Assembly (NCBI RefSeq): GCF_000499845.2
Contig: NC_023755.2
Location: 28,528,217-28,592,216, forward strand
Source: Phaseolus vulgaris
Taxonomy: Eukaryota > Streptophyta > Magnoliopsida > Fabales > Fabaceae
Length of the DNA stretch: 64,000 nt
Direction of reading: 5' to 3'
Position 1 is the first letter of the stretch, and each line of letters begins with the position of its first letter. The translations under genes were made by a program, and so were the position numbers. Shown here piece after piece: positions 35,261 to 46,115 of the stretch. The notes below the pieces were generated by a model. That model was not told the DNA's origin. It saw nothing but the letters and a program-made list of their open reading frames with translations, and did not search any database.

Positions 35261-36220
35261 TGTTTATACCAGTAAACAAATATCAAAACTGAATTTAAAG
35301 AGTTAGGGATAGAGAAAATGTATACAGATGTTTATATTTGTTTACTCTAAACCCAGAGCTACATCCAGTCTTCTCAGAAACTACTGAGGAATTCCACCAA
35401 GCAATCACACCTAGATCACTTACACTACAACCAAGAAAGTGACCTTGATCTCCTCAAGACACACACTTTTCTTGGCCAACACACCAACACTAAGAATGTT
35501 GATCTTGATCCCCTCAAGAACACATAGCAATCCTCAGCAAACACACAGAAGCAGATGTTTTACAGAATTCAAGAATTACACTTGTTACAAAAGTAAATCT
35601 GAAATCAATACTAGCAGAATTCCTATATCACACACTATGATCAAACTCAATCTCTAAGCAATCTCAATTCTTTGAAAAACTCAAAAACTTGTGTACAAAA
35701 TCTTATTACTCAAATCTGTTTTTCTGAATACATTCAAAGATATTTTTTGTTATCAAATCTTAACAAACTTATTCATTGCATTTAAAAGATTGGTCAAAGC
35801 ATTAAAGACTGGAGTGTAATCAATTATAAACATTTAATGCTTTGTCAAAGCACAAAACAGTTTTTCTGTTATGGTACCAAAACAAACAATCGGTTGTTTT
35901 CTCGAATCAATCGGTTGTTTTGGTTTTAACAGCTTAACCATTTGAAAAACAATTTTCAATCTTTTCTAAAAACATCTAAGTATAAAACAATCGGTTGTTT
36001 CAACAAAACAATCGGGTTTTTTTCACTTAGTTTGAAAAACACTTTTGTTTTAAAAAGATTGAGAATGACTATGCTTTGGATTCAATCACAGAGTGGATTA
36101 CATACACAATCTACCCCAGATCCTAACTAAGACAGCTCAGCAACAGCAAGCACAGCCAAGGCTTCAACATCCTTCAAAGGGTTTGGATTCTTCAAAGCTT
36201 GAACACCACTAGGTTCAACA
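35261..36220 (-). repeat. 3' LTR of element D, truncated
   Basis: The right edge AGGTTCAACA meets the polypurine tract (36221-36234). The left edge breaks off in GTTTATACCAGT, which is internal to the LTR as judged from the copy at 7168-7877, so the terminal part is missing. It holds paired CAATCGGTTGTTT motifs at about 35886-35922 and 35986-36015. Confidence 0.82.
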
Positions 36221-36495
36221 ATCTCCCCCTATTTGATGAAGACAAATCCCTGGTGCTTGCATTTGATCTGATTGAATCTGAAGCAGTACCTGCAAAAGTA
36301 GCATTTATATTATCCAATGCTTCTTATAGCAGCAAGTCAGATCTTTATACATTCAAAGCATAAAACATGATAAACAATCGGTTGTTTACAAGAAACAATC
36401 AGCAGCAGCAGAAAACAGCTTTAAATCAGAGATTTTAACAGTTTATACAGTTTCAGATAAAGATATACAAGAACCAATTAATTCTCCCCCTATTT
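36221..36495 (-). other. Two polypurine tracts flanking a 250-bp 3' noncoding stretch of D
   Basis: Minus-strand tracts AAATAGGGGGAGAT (36234-36221) and AAATAGGGGGAGA (36495-36483) are about 260 bp apart. The stretch between holds an AACAATCGGTTGTTT motif at about 36373 and no ORF. The inner copy is followed by a short inverted word, TTTGTCTTCACAAA. Confidence 0.75.
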
Positions 36496-36534
36496 GTCTT
36501 CACAAATAGACTTTTAGCATGTATCAAAACAGAT

Positions 36535-39309
36535 TTAGGAGAGATTATTAAGATCAAGGATACCTAACTCATTTCTTAGGAAGAAAAACCTCTCTTTTGG
36601 TAATGGTTTCATGAAGACGTCAGCTAACTGCAGTTTGGTCTCCACAAACTTTACTTCACAATTCCCATTGTTTACATGATCCCTGATGAAATGATGTCTT
36701 ATCTCAATATGTTTGGTCCTTGAGTGCTGAATCTGATTTTTGGTAACATTGATGGCACTTGTGTTATCACACATCAAAGGAACCTTGCTGATTTGTAATC
36801 CAAAGTTTGCAAGTTGTTGTTTGAGCCACAGAATTTGTGCACAACAGCTTCCAACAGCAATATACTCAGCCTCAGCAGTAGAGAGAGCAACACATGCTTG
36901 CTTCTTGCTATGCCATGAGATTAGGCTTGAGCCAAGAAGGTGGCAAGTGCCACTTGTGCTCTTTCTATCTAGCTTGCAACCTGCAAAGTTAGAATCTGAA
37001 TAACCAATTAAATGAATTGGAGAGTGAGAAGGATACCATAACCCAACAGATGATGTTCCTTTGAGATATTTCGGAATTCTTTTTGCAGCTTTGAAGTGTG
37101 ACTCTTTAGGATTTGCTTGATATCATGCACATAGACACACCGCAAACATGATGTCCGGCCTACTAGCTGTTAGATAAAGCAAAGAGCCAATCAATCCTCT
37201 GTATTTTTTTTTATCTACATTCTTTCCAGCAGCATCAATATCCATGTAACAGCTTGGTGACATTGGAGTGCTTGCTTCTTTGCAACTCTCCATTTCAAAT
37301 TTCTTGAGAATCTCCTTGCAATACTTTGATTGACATAGAAAGATCCCATCCTTTGTGTGCTTAACCTGCAATCCAAGAAAGAAAGACAGTTCTCCCATCA
37401 TAGACATTTCAAACTCACCTTTCATTGTGCAACCACAAATTCTCCACACAAACTATCTTGTGTAGCACCAAAGATGATGTCATAAACATAGATTTGCACA
37501 AGAATTATTTCTGGATTTGACTTTTTGATGAAGAGAGTCTTGTCTACCATTCCCCTTTCATAACCATGAGATAGCAGAAAGTTGCTAAGCCTCTCATACC
37601 ATTGTCTTCGAGCTTGTTTCAATCCATACAAAGCTTTCTTCAACTTGAAAACATGGTTGGGATACTTATGATCTTCAAAGCCCGGTGGTTGATCTACATA
37701 AACTTCCTCATTGATGTAGCCATTTAAGAAGGCACTATGACATCCATTTGGAAGAGTTTGAAACCACTCATACAAGCAAATGCCAGCAGCAGCCTTACAG
37801 CCTCCAATCTAGCAACAGGAGCAAAGGTTTCACCATAATCTATGCCCTCTTCTTGATTGTAGCCCTTGGCAACTAGCCTTGCTTTGTTCCTTGTGATCAC
37901 TCCATCTTCATCTAACTTGTTCTTGAAAACCCATTTCGAACCAATAATGTTCTTTTCATCAGTTCTAGGGACAAGAAACAATACCTCATTCCTTGCAAAC
38001 TGATTCAACTCTTCATGCATAGCTTCAACCCACTTCTCATCCTTGAGAGCTTCCTCAATTGACTTTGGTTCAATTTGAGAGACAAAAGTTGTGTGCCTGT
38101 AGAAGTTTGAGATGGAGCTACGTGTGGAGACACCTTCTTTTATCTGCCCTATGATGTTTTCCACTGACAGATCTCTAGGAATCCTCCACTCTTTGGGCAA
38201 CTCACTCTGTTGCAGAATTTCAATCGATTGTTTCTGCGAATCAACCGGTTGTTTTTCTGCACAGATTTCCAGCTTCTCCAAACTGATACTCTGTTCATCT
38301 TCTTCAGCACTGGTCTTTGGGATTTGATTGTTTCTGCGATCTACCTCATCAAAGACGATGTGAACTAATTCTTCTACAGTCATCAACCTTTTGTTGTAGA
38401 TTCTATATGCATGACTTGTGAGTGAATACCCTATGAAGATGCCAAGATCCGCTTTCTCATCAAACTTCCCTAGATTTTCCTTTCCATTGTTGAGAACGAA
38501 ACAGCTGCAGCCAAAGACTCTGAGATGACTGATGTTAGGCTTCCTTCCATTGAAGAGTTCATAAGGAGTCTTCTTCAGAATAGATCTTATAAGCACTCTA
38601 TTCATCACATAACAAGAAGTGCTCACTGCATCTGCCCAAAAGTACTTAGGAAGAGATGATTCACTAAGCATTGCCCTTGCTAACTCTTCAAGAGACCTGT
38701 TCTTCCTCTCTACCACACCATAATGTTGTGGAGTTCTTGGAGCAGAATCCCCATCTTCTCACACAATTTGTTGAACTTTTCATTTTGGAATTCTCCTCCA
38801 TGATCACTTCTAATAGAACCTATGTTGTTGTTCTTTGTATTTTGCAACCTCCTTGCTAGCTTCTTGAAAGCAGAAAAAGCATCACTCTTTGATTCCAAGA
38901 AAAGAGTCCAAGTGTACCTAGAAAAGTCATCAACAATAACAAGAGCATAATAATTTCCACCGAGACTCATAGTTCTTGAGGGTCCAAAGAGATCCATGTG
39001 AAGAAGTTCAAGAGGTTTCAAAGAAGAAACAACGTTTTTGATTTTGAAAGAACTTTTCACTTGTTTCCCTTTTTGGCATGCTTCACAAATGTGATCCTTC
39101 TCAAACTTGAGTTTTGGTAGCCCAATCACAAGATCCCTTGAAATTAACTTGTTCAAGTGATTCTTGTGAATATGAGCAATTCTTCTATGCCAAAGCCAAG
39201 ATTTATCTTGCTTGGATAGAAGATATCCAATTGAACATGGTGAAGAGATATCTAGAAGATACACATTATTAACTCTCTTACCTACCAACATTACCTCTTT
39301 GGTGTTAGG
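36535..39309 (-). pseudogene. pol: pol of element D (integrase, RT, RNase H), broken
   Basis: Integrase runs from about 39250 with finger residues (HRRIAHIHKNHLNK, CEACQKGK), the core HMDLFGPSRT and IRSDHGGEFQNEKF. A frameshift lies near 38740, and integrase resumes at [19 protein letters not shown] contains [11 protein letters not shown] and YGLKQARRQWYERL, with a small loss at about 37730. The catalytic box reads QIYVYDIIFG (37490-37479): the first Asp of YVDD is Tyr, which would abolish polymerase activity. RNase H ends CDNTSAINVTKNQ and VFMKPLPKERFFFLRNELGILDL, with the stop near 36535. Confidence 0.9.
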
Positions 39310-40330
39310 TGATATGATTCCAATAGCAAGATATAGATGATTCTTTGACATTATATGGAATTAAAATGAGTTAGAGATTGAATAGGCACTTTTATAGAAA
39401 TGGATCAATGTTCTATGTTTCAAGAACTCAACAAAACTTGCACGAACTCACCAAAACTCATATGGAAGCCCATTTCTTGTCAATTGAACCGATTAAAAGG
39501 TATAAGAATTGAAATGAACCGATTAAATTGCCTTAGAAGTGAAATGAACCGAACAAAGTCTTAGAAAAGGAAGATGAACCGATTATATTCAGCAAAGAAG
39601 AAGATGAACCGAACAAAACAACAAATGAAGCTAAAACACCGAATAGAATTGCAAGAAAAGTCCTAAGACATGTTTAAGGAGTTCATATGGACATGGAAAT
39701 GGAAGAAAATAGATGGAGAAGAAAGAAGACTTATGTGGTTGTAGTTCTTGGTTGATGAACACGCCACTTGAAGTGTGAATGCTCCAAGATAAGTGTGAAT
39801 TGCCGCCACTTGAGGAACCAAGGCACTCAAGATGAGACTAGGAAGAGGAGAAGGCAAGTTCTCACTCACTCAATCACCAATTTGGGAGAGTTTTGTTACT
39901 TCAAAAATCAATTCTATTATTTGAAGGACCTAATCCCTCCTTTTATAGGAGCAAGGGTTGGTCATGAGGCTTACAAAGCTTGCACCACAAGCTAACCAAA
40001 AGTCCCCTAAGCTAACGCCTATAGTGAATCATGAAGAGTCACCTTCTAGAAAATTCTAAACTAAAGCCTAAAGATGCTTTACAAAAGAGGTATCTAATGT
40101 TTCCCTCTAAGCACCTTCCTAAAAACTATATATTTAAACATTCTACTTTTTATACAAAAGACACTATAAAAAGAGAAAACAATCTACCACTACTTCCTAA
40201 TTCTTTAAACTTGCTCCTTGTAAGCCTTTGAGGTAAGCTAATGTCTTCTTGAGCTTCTTCAACTTCGGCCTCTACCTCCTATTGACCTTGTTCTTCGGCC
40301 TCTATCTGTTATTGATCTTGATCTCCATCA
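39310..40330 (-). mobile_element. Solo LTR of the F family inside element D
   Basis: It starts TGATATGATTCCAATAGC and ends GATCTCCATCA, 1021 bp, flanked by a perfect TTAGG duplication (39305-39309 and 40331-40335). Joining the flanks gives a continuous copia GAG-pre-integrase reading, as in C near 35090. It shares the LTR body with F (GAACCGATTA words, CACGCCACTTG, GCCGCCACTTGAGG) but is clearly diverged. No internal region remains. Confidence 0.93.
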
Positions 40331-40335
40331 TTAGG

Positions 40336-41066
40336 TGGACAGATTTCACATGTGTTTGACTTGAACATCACTTGTTATCCCTTGTCACATAGTTGGCTAA
40401 TGCTCAGCAGATTATGCTTTAGGCCTTCTACATAAAGCACATCATGGATGACCAAGATGTCTTTGTCTCCTTTGGATCCTCTCCCAAGAATCCTTCCTTT
40501 GTTGTTGTCCCCATAGGTGACATATCCTTCTTGCTTAAAGAAGATGCTCAGGAACTTTGATCTATCTCCTGTCATGTGCTTGGAACATCCCCTATCCAAG
40601 TACCATTGTTGCTTGCTTTCCTCCAAGATTTCCTACAAAAAAGATTTTCAAGTACAAAGATTTGGTCCCCTTATGAATGTGGGTCCATTTGGTTTACAGT
40701 CATCAATTAAAGCTTTATTACCCTTAGGAATCCACTTCATAAGACCCTTAGGAACAACATATTTTCTGATTTTACAGAACCTCACAGAATGGCCTCTTTT
40801 CATGCAGTAAAAGCATGTAACAATCGGTTGTTTCGATGGTTCGATCGATTGTTTTTCTGGCATTTTCGAAAATGATTTTGAAAATCTATCTTGCTTGTTT
40901 TGTGGATTAAAACCTAATCCAGCTTTTCCAAAAACAAAGTTTTGAGATGCCAAGACATTCTCAAAATTGGATTGACCTTTAGACATCTTATCCACAGTTT
41001 TAAGATAATGGACCTTATTTTCAAGATTTTCGCAATTTTCACAACCAAGAGTATCACACTTGCAAA
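40336..41066 (-). pseudogene. gag: gag C-terminus and protease of element D
   Basis: Gag is cut at 41066. A nucleocapsid knuckle CFYCMKRGHSVRFC (C-x2-C-x4-H-x4-C) is intact, followed by the PNGPTF segment and a protease WYLDRGCSKHMTGD. The usual D-S-G triad is D-R-G here (AGG codon 40593-40591). GAG-pre-integrase follows as HDVLYVEGLKHNLLSISQL. The knuckle type and its RFCKIRKYVVPKG tail are why I place it in the SIRE/Maximus group. Confidence 0.82.
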
Positions 41067-44000
41067 TGGAGGATGTCGAGGCGAGGTCCGAGAGCGCCGC
41101 TCTGGTGGAGGAAGAGAGAAACTGCCCGGAGATCGCCAGGGAGTCAGGTATTGCAAGAGCGCTGATCGCCAGCGAGAAGAGGCCTCAACCGGTCGAGGAG
41201 TGGCTTGAGAAGAAGATCAACGGCAGGACGTTTAAACTGGGGAAAACCTTAGACAGCGAGACACAAGACCAGATCGCCAAGGTAATAAGTAGACACCTAA
41301 ACGCGTTTGCATGGTCTGCTTCAGACATGCCGGGGATTGACCCCGATTTCTTGTGCCATCGTTTAGCAATGGATCCCTAGGTCAGACCAATCCGCCAGAG
41401 AAGGAGAAAGTTAAACGAGGAAAAGAGACAGGCAATCAAGGACGAAACGCAGAAACTCCTTGCAGCAGGCTATATAAGGGAGATCCAATATCCAGAATGG
41501 CTCGCCAACGTCATTCTGGTCAAGAAGAGCAGTGGTAAATGGCAGATGTGTGTTGACTTCACAGATCTAAATAAGGCCTGTCCAAAGGATTCTTATCCTT
41601 TGCCAAGTATAGATGCCCTGGTAGACAGTGCGTCAGGGTGTAAGTTGCTCAGCTTCTTGGATGCCTTCTCAGGATACAATCAGATTAAAATGCATCCCAT
41701 GGATGAGGAGAAGACTACTTTCATGACAAAAAGGTCATGCTATTGCTACAAGGTGATGCCCTTCGGGCTGAAGAATGCGGGGGCCACGTACCAGAGGCTA
41801 ATGGACAAGGTGCTCGCCCCTATGCTCGGGAGGAATGTGCAGGCATATGTTGACGACATGGTCGTAACATCTCTGGAAAAGAGCAGGCACGTCACTGATC
41901 TGGAAGAGTTGTTCGTTACAATAGCCAGGTACAAGCTGAAACTGAATCCTGAGAAGTGTATTTTCGGCGTGGAGGCAGGGAAATTTCTGGGATTTCTCTT
42001 GTCGAAGAGGGGAATCGAGGAAAACCCCGACAAATGTGCCGCCATTCTGGCAATGAGGAGTCCTGCCACTGTGAAGGAGGTGCAGCAGCTCACGGGACGG
42101 ATGGCCGCTCTGTCCCGATTCGTATCTGCCAGTGGAGAGAAGGGTCACCCATACTTCCAGTGCTTGAAGAGGAATAACAAATTTGCCTGGACGAAGGAGT
42201 GTGAAGAAGCTTTTGTGAAGCTCAAAGAATACTTGGCGAGCCCGCCGGTTTTATGCAAACCTCAAGTGGCAACGCCCCTCAAGTTATATTTTGCCATAAC
42301 TGAGAGGGCGATAAGTGCGGTGCTCGTCCAGGATCAAGATCAGGTCCAAAAACCCATCTATTTTGTTAGCAAGGTGTTGCAGGGCCCAGAGGTGAGATAT
42401 CAGGCCTTAGAGAAGGCAGCGCTGGCGATTGTATTTTCGGCGAGGAGGCTGCACCATTACTTCCAGAGCTTTACAGTGTTGGTAATGACTGACTTACCCA
42501 TCCAGAAGGTTTTGAAGAAACCGGATGTAGCTGGGAGGATGGTGAAATGAGCTCCGGGGACTGATCAAGGGGCAAATCTTCGCTGACTTTGTGGTCGAGC
42601 TATCTTCTGAAACAGCGCAGAACGCCGGGGATGATTTTCGTTGGGTGCTCTCGGTGGATGGGTCGTCTAACCAACTGGGTAGCGGGGCTGGAGTTATTTT
42701 GGAGGGACCTAACGATATGTTGATAGAGCAATCTCTGAGGTTCGCCTTTAAAGCCAGCAACAATCAAGCGGAGTATGAGGCTTTGATCGCCGGTATTCTG
42801 TTGGCAAAGGAGATGGGAGCAAAGGTACTGATGGCCAAGAGTGATTCGTTGTTGGTCACTGGGCAGGTGACCGGCGAGTTTCAGACCAAAGATCCGCAGA
42901 TGGCAGCTTACCTGGAGTATGTGAAAGAGTTAAGTAGGTCCTTTGTTTTGTTTGAGGTGGTGCACGTGCCAAGAGAGCAAAATGCCCGAGCTGACTTGCT
43001 GGCCAAGCTCGCCAGTTCGGGCTAGGGGGGCAGACAGAGGACCGTTATACAAGAAACTTTGAAAACACCTCGAGCGTTTGTGGCAGATCACCAGGTTCTT
43101 CAAGTATGCAAGTCAATGGAAAGGACGGCGAGGAGTCATAGATCCTTGACTCAGGAGACTTTGAGGACGCCAAGATTTAGGGCACATCCAGCGGGAGCGA
43201 CGAAGATGACGCAAGTTTGCGCTATCCATAAGCCAGATACATGGACAACGCCCTACTAGCGCTACATGGCGGATGGCGTGCTCCCAATGGACTCGACAGA
43301 GGCCAAAAAGATAAAGAAGAACTCCAGCCGGTTCACCCTCATCGATGGCGAGTTGTACAGGTTTGGGTTTACGCACCCTCTTCTGGTATGTGTACACGGA
43401 GAGAAGTGCGTGAGAATCATGGCTGAGCTCCACGAGGGGATCTGTAGGAGTCACATCGGGGGTCGAGCTTTGGCAACAAGAACCCTCCGTGCAGGTTATT
43501 ACTGGCCCACAATGAGGGAAGATTGCAAGAAATATGCCCAGTGTTGCAAGCAATGCCAGGAGCACGCCGATTGGCACAAGGCGCCCTTAAAGGAGCTAAA
43601 ATAGATTTACAGCCCCTGGCCGTTCCATACGTGGGGAATCGATATTCTGGGACCCTTTCCATTGGCGATCAGGCAAATGAAGTATTTGGTTGTCGCGATC
43701 GAGTACTTCACAAAGTGGATTGAAGCAGAACCAGTAGCCCATATCACCGCACACAAGATCCAGAGTTTCGTGTGGAAGAATATTGTGTGTCGGTTTGGTG
43801 TGCCCAAGCGTTTGGTATCAGATAATGGGACTCAATTTGCAAGTCACCTATTGAAGAAATTGTGTGGGGATGTTGGAATACAGCAGGTGTTTGCTTCTGT
43901 GGAGCACCCACAAACGAATGGGCAAGTGGAGTCAGCCAATCGGGTTTTGCTGAGAGGCTTGAAGAGGAGGTTGGAGAAGGCCAAGGGGTTTTGGGTTGAG

Positions 44001-44375
44001 GAAGTTCCCCACATAGTATGGGCATATCACACCACCGAGCAATCGGGAACCCACGAAACCCCGTTTAGTTTTGTGTATGGGTGTGATGCAATGATTCCAG
44101 TCGAAACCCAGGAAAGCTCGCCGAGATTCCAAAACTTCGTGGCGGAAGACTCGAACGAAGAAAGGAGGATGAACTTGGATTTGCTGGATGAGGTCAGGGA
44201 GGAAGCATGGGTGAAGGCCGAAGCAGTGAAGAGAAGAGTTGAACGCAAGTACAACTCTAGAATAAGGCCAAGGCAATTCAGAGATGGCGACCTAGTGATG
44301 AGGAAGGCCCACCAGTACGAGATGGAGAACAAATTGTCACCCAAGTGGACAAGACAGTTAAGGCATTGTAAGTAG
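41067..44375 (+). pseudogene. pol: pol of element E (RT, RNase H, second RNase H, integrase), broken
   Basis: RT includes WQMCVDFTDLNKACPKDSYP and AYVDDMVVTS (about 41846). A TAG at 41378-41380 precedes it. After GRMVK a 35-bp deletion bounded by ATG words (about 42549) shifts the frame. The second RNase H follows (VDGSSNQLGSG, AEYEALIAG), with TAGs at 43023, 43257 and 43602. Integrase is complete in its core (HEGICRSHIGG, CCKQCQEHADWH, GIDILGPFP, VSDNGTQF, QVESANRV), but the C-terminal domain is lost: about 120 bp are missing after KLSPKWT, so the GPF motif is gone and the ORF ends at 44375. Confidence 0.9.
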
Positions 44376-46115
44376 CAATTAACTCGAACAGTTTAAGATG
44401 TTTCAGTTTAAACAGTTTTTCAGGGGGCACTCTTTTTTCCCTAAGGAGGGTTTTTAACGAGGCCACCCAATAAAAAAGGTTTTGAAGTCTATCGAAGTTT
44501 CCCAGTTATTAAGTTTGCATGCTCATCGTTTTTTAAGTTTTCGGAAAGAGACTTTATCGCCGTTGTGTAGTTTTAGACAATGGTGAATTCAAATCGCATG
44601 CATCCAGTACAAAGTTTTTAAAGTATGAAGTTCTAAACCCTCATCGCCACCCGGCGATCGGAGGTGCAAGTTAAAGTTTTAAGTCCTCATCGCCACATGG
44701 CGATCGGAGGCACAGGAATAAAGTTTTTTAAGTCCTCACCGCCACCCGGCCATCGGAGGCACAAGTATAAAAAAATTTTGATCGCCATCTGGCGAGAAGA
44801 GACTAAAAAGACTTCCTCGCCTCGAGCGAGTGTAGGCGAGAAAGAGATAAAAAAGACCTCCTCGCCTCGAGCGAGTGTAGGCAAGAAAAAGATCAAAAAG
44901 ACCTCCTCGCCTTGAGCGAGTGTAGGCGAGAAAGAGATTAAAAAGACCTTCCTCGCCTCGAGCGAGTGTAGGCGAGAAGAGATTAAAAAGACCTCCTCGC
45001 CTCGAGCGAGTGTAGGCGAGAAGAGATTAAAAAGACCTCCTCGCCTCGAGCGAGTGTAGGCGAGAAGAGATTAAAAAGACCTCCTCGCCTCGAGCGAGTG
45101 TAGGCGAGAAAAGATTCAAGTCCTCCTCGCCCTGAGCGAGTACAGGCAAGAGCAGATTACAAGACCTCTTTGCGTAAGCAAATTGAGGCAAGTTGAAAGC
45201 CCTCAGTGCATCCGGGGGAGGAGGAGATGTAACCCCTGGGCAAGTTGAGGCATCAGGAAAAGCCCTTCTCACCCTCGAGTGCGTTCAGGCAAGATGAAGC
45301 TGAAAAGTCAGGGGTGTTAATGATCTTAAGTATAGGAAAGAAGGGTTGATGAAAACGCCTTTTCCCTTGAGTGAAACATCAATATTGACCTAGTAAGACC
45401 AGCTAAAAAAGAAGTTAAAGGGTGGCTGGAGAAGGTTCGCAGAGGACACCTCACCACTTAAATCATTGTTCTAAAACTCAGAGAGGTAGAGAAGGATCCG
45501 AAAGGCGGCTCTACCCCCAGATGAGGGGACAATGATTTAAGCTATCTCAGGTTAAAGACTCGGGGAAGGTAGAGAGAGATCCAAAAGGCAGCTCTCCTTC
45601 CAGATGAGCAAAGATGAAGTCATGAGGTGGCCCCGCAGGGAACGTTTTCAGTTAAAAGGAAAATGGCGTCGCCAAAAGCCCATGGCTTTGAGATTGAAAT
45701 AGAAAGAGGATTACACGGCGAGAGCCAGATCAGCGAAGTTTTGGGCGGTAACGTAGAAATGCGCTTGTCCTTTGGCAGATCGGGCGAGCGATATTTCAGA
45801 TACTAAGATCGACCTACGCCCCTACTGCCAAGTAAGTGATTTCGCGTTAAACGTTATTGCTATAGACTAACAGTTTGTTTAAGTTAAGGTGATTTCCAAA
45901 GAATTAAGTACCAATTTGTGCGAAGTACATTGGGTTGAGGAAAAACCAGCCAGTCATACCAGGTGATCGCACAACAGATAAAATTAGAAGCCATATATAT
46001 ATATACGCATGTATATCAAACAGTTTGAGTAGGATGAAAGTTATTACATTCAAATCAAAATTAAATACAATAGTTTCAAAGGTGGTAAAGTTGAAGTGGC
46101 AGATGGGAGCAGCAG
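44376..46115 (+). other. 3' noncoding region of E between pol and the antisense ORF
   Basis: It aligns with 24426-25888 of G. The main difference is a much larger minisatellite (44791-45146). Paired CATCGCCACC and GGCGATCGGAGG words occur at 44643-44755. No sense gene is seen. Confidence 0.7.
44791..45146 (+). repeat. 43-46-bp minisatellite, about eight units, in E
   Basis: The unit is AAAAAGACCTCCTCGCCT then CGAGCGAGTGTAGGCGAGAA. Three central units are identical, while the outer ones vary in length and in a few bases. G has only about three units at the homologous place (24797-24930). CTCGCCTCGAGCGAG within each unit is a near-perfect palindrome, which may favour slippage. It is not CRISPR-like: there are no unique spacers. 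Confidence 0.92.

Larger units (their letters stand above)
35261..41066 (-). mobile_element. Element D: SIRE-like Ty1/copia element, truncated at both ends
   Basis: Reading on minus: gag remnant (from 41066), protease, integrase, RT, RNase H, PPT, and a 3' LTR missing roughly its last 250 bp. A solo F-type LTR sits in it at 39310-40330. The 5' end is lost at 41066, where the Tat element E begins, and the 3' LTR end is lost at the C junction. Confidence 0.85.

Noticed and set aside
44791..45146. CRISPR-like array
   Set aside because: Repeats are contiguous with no unique spacers, and the context is a plant retrotransposon 3' region.
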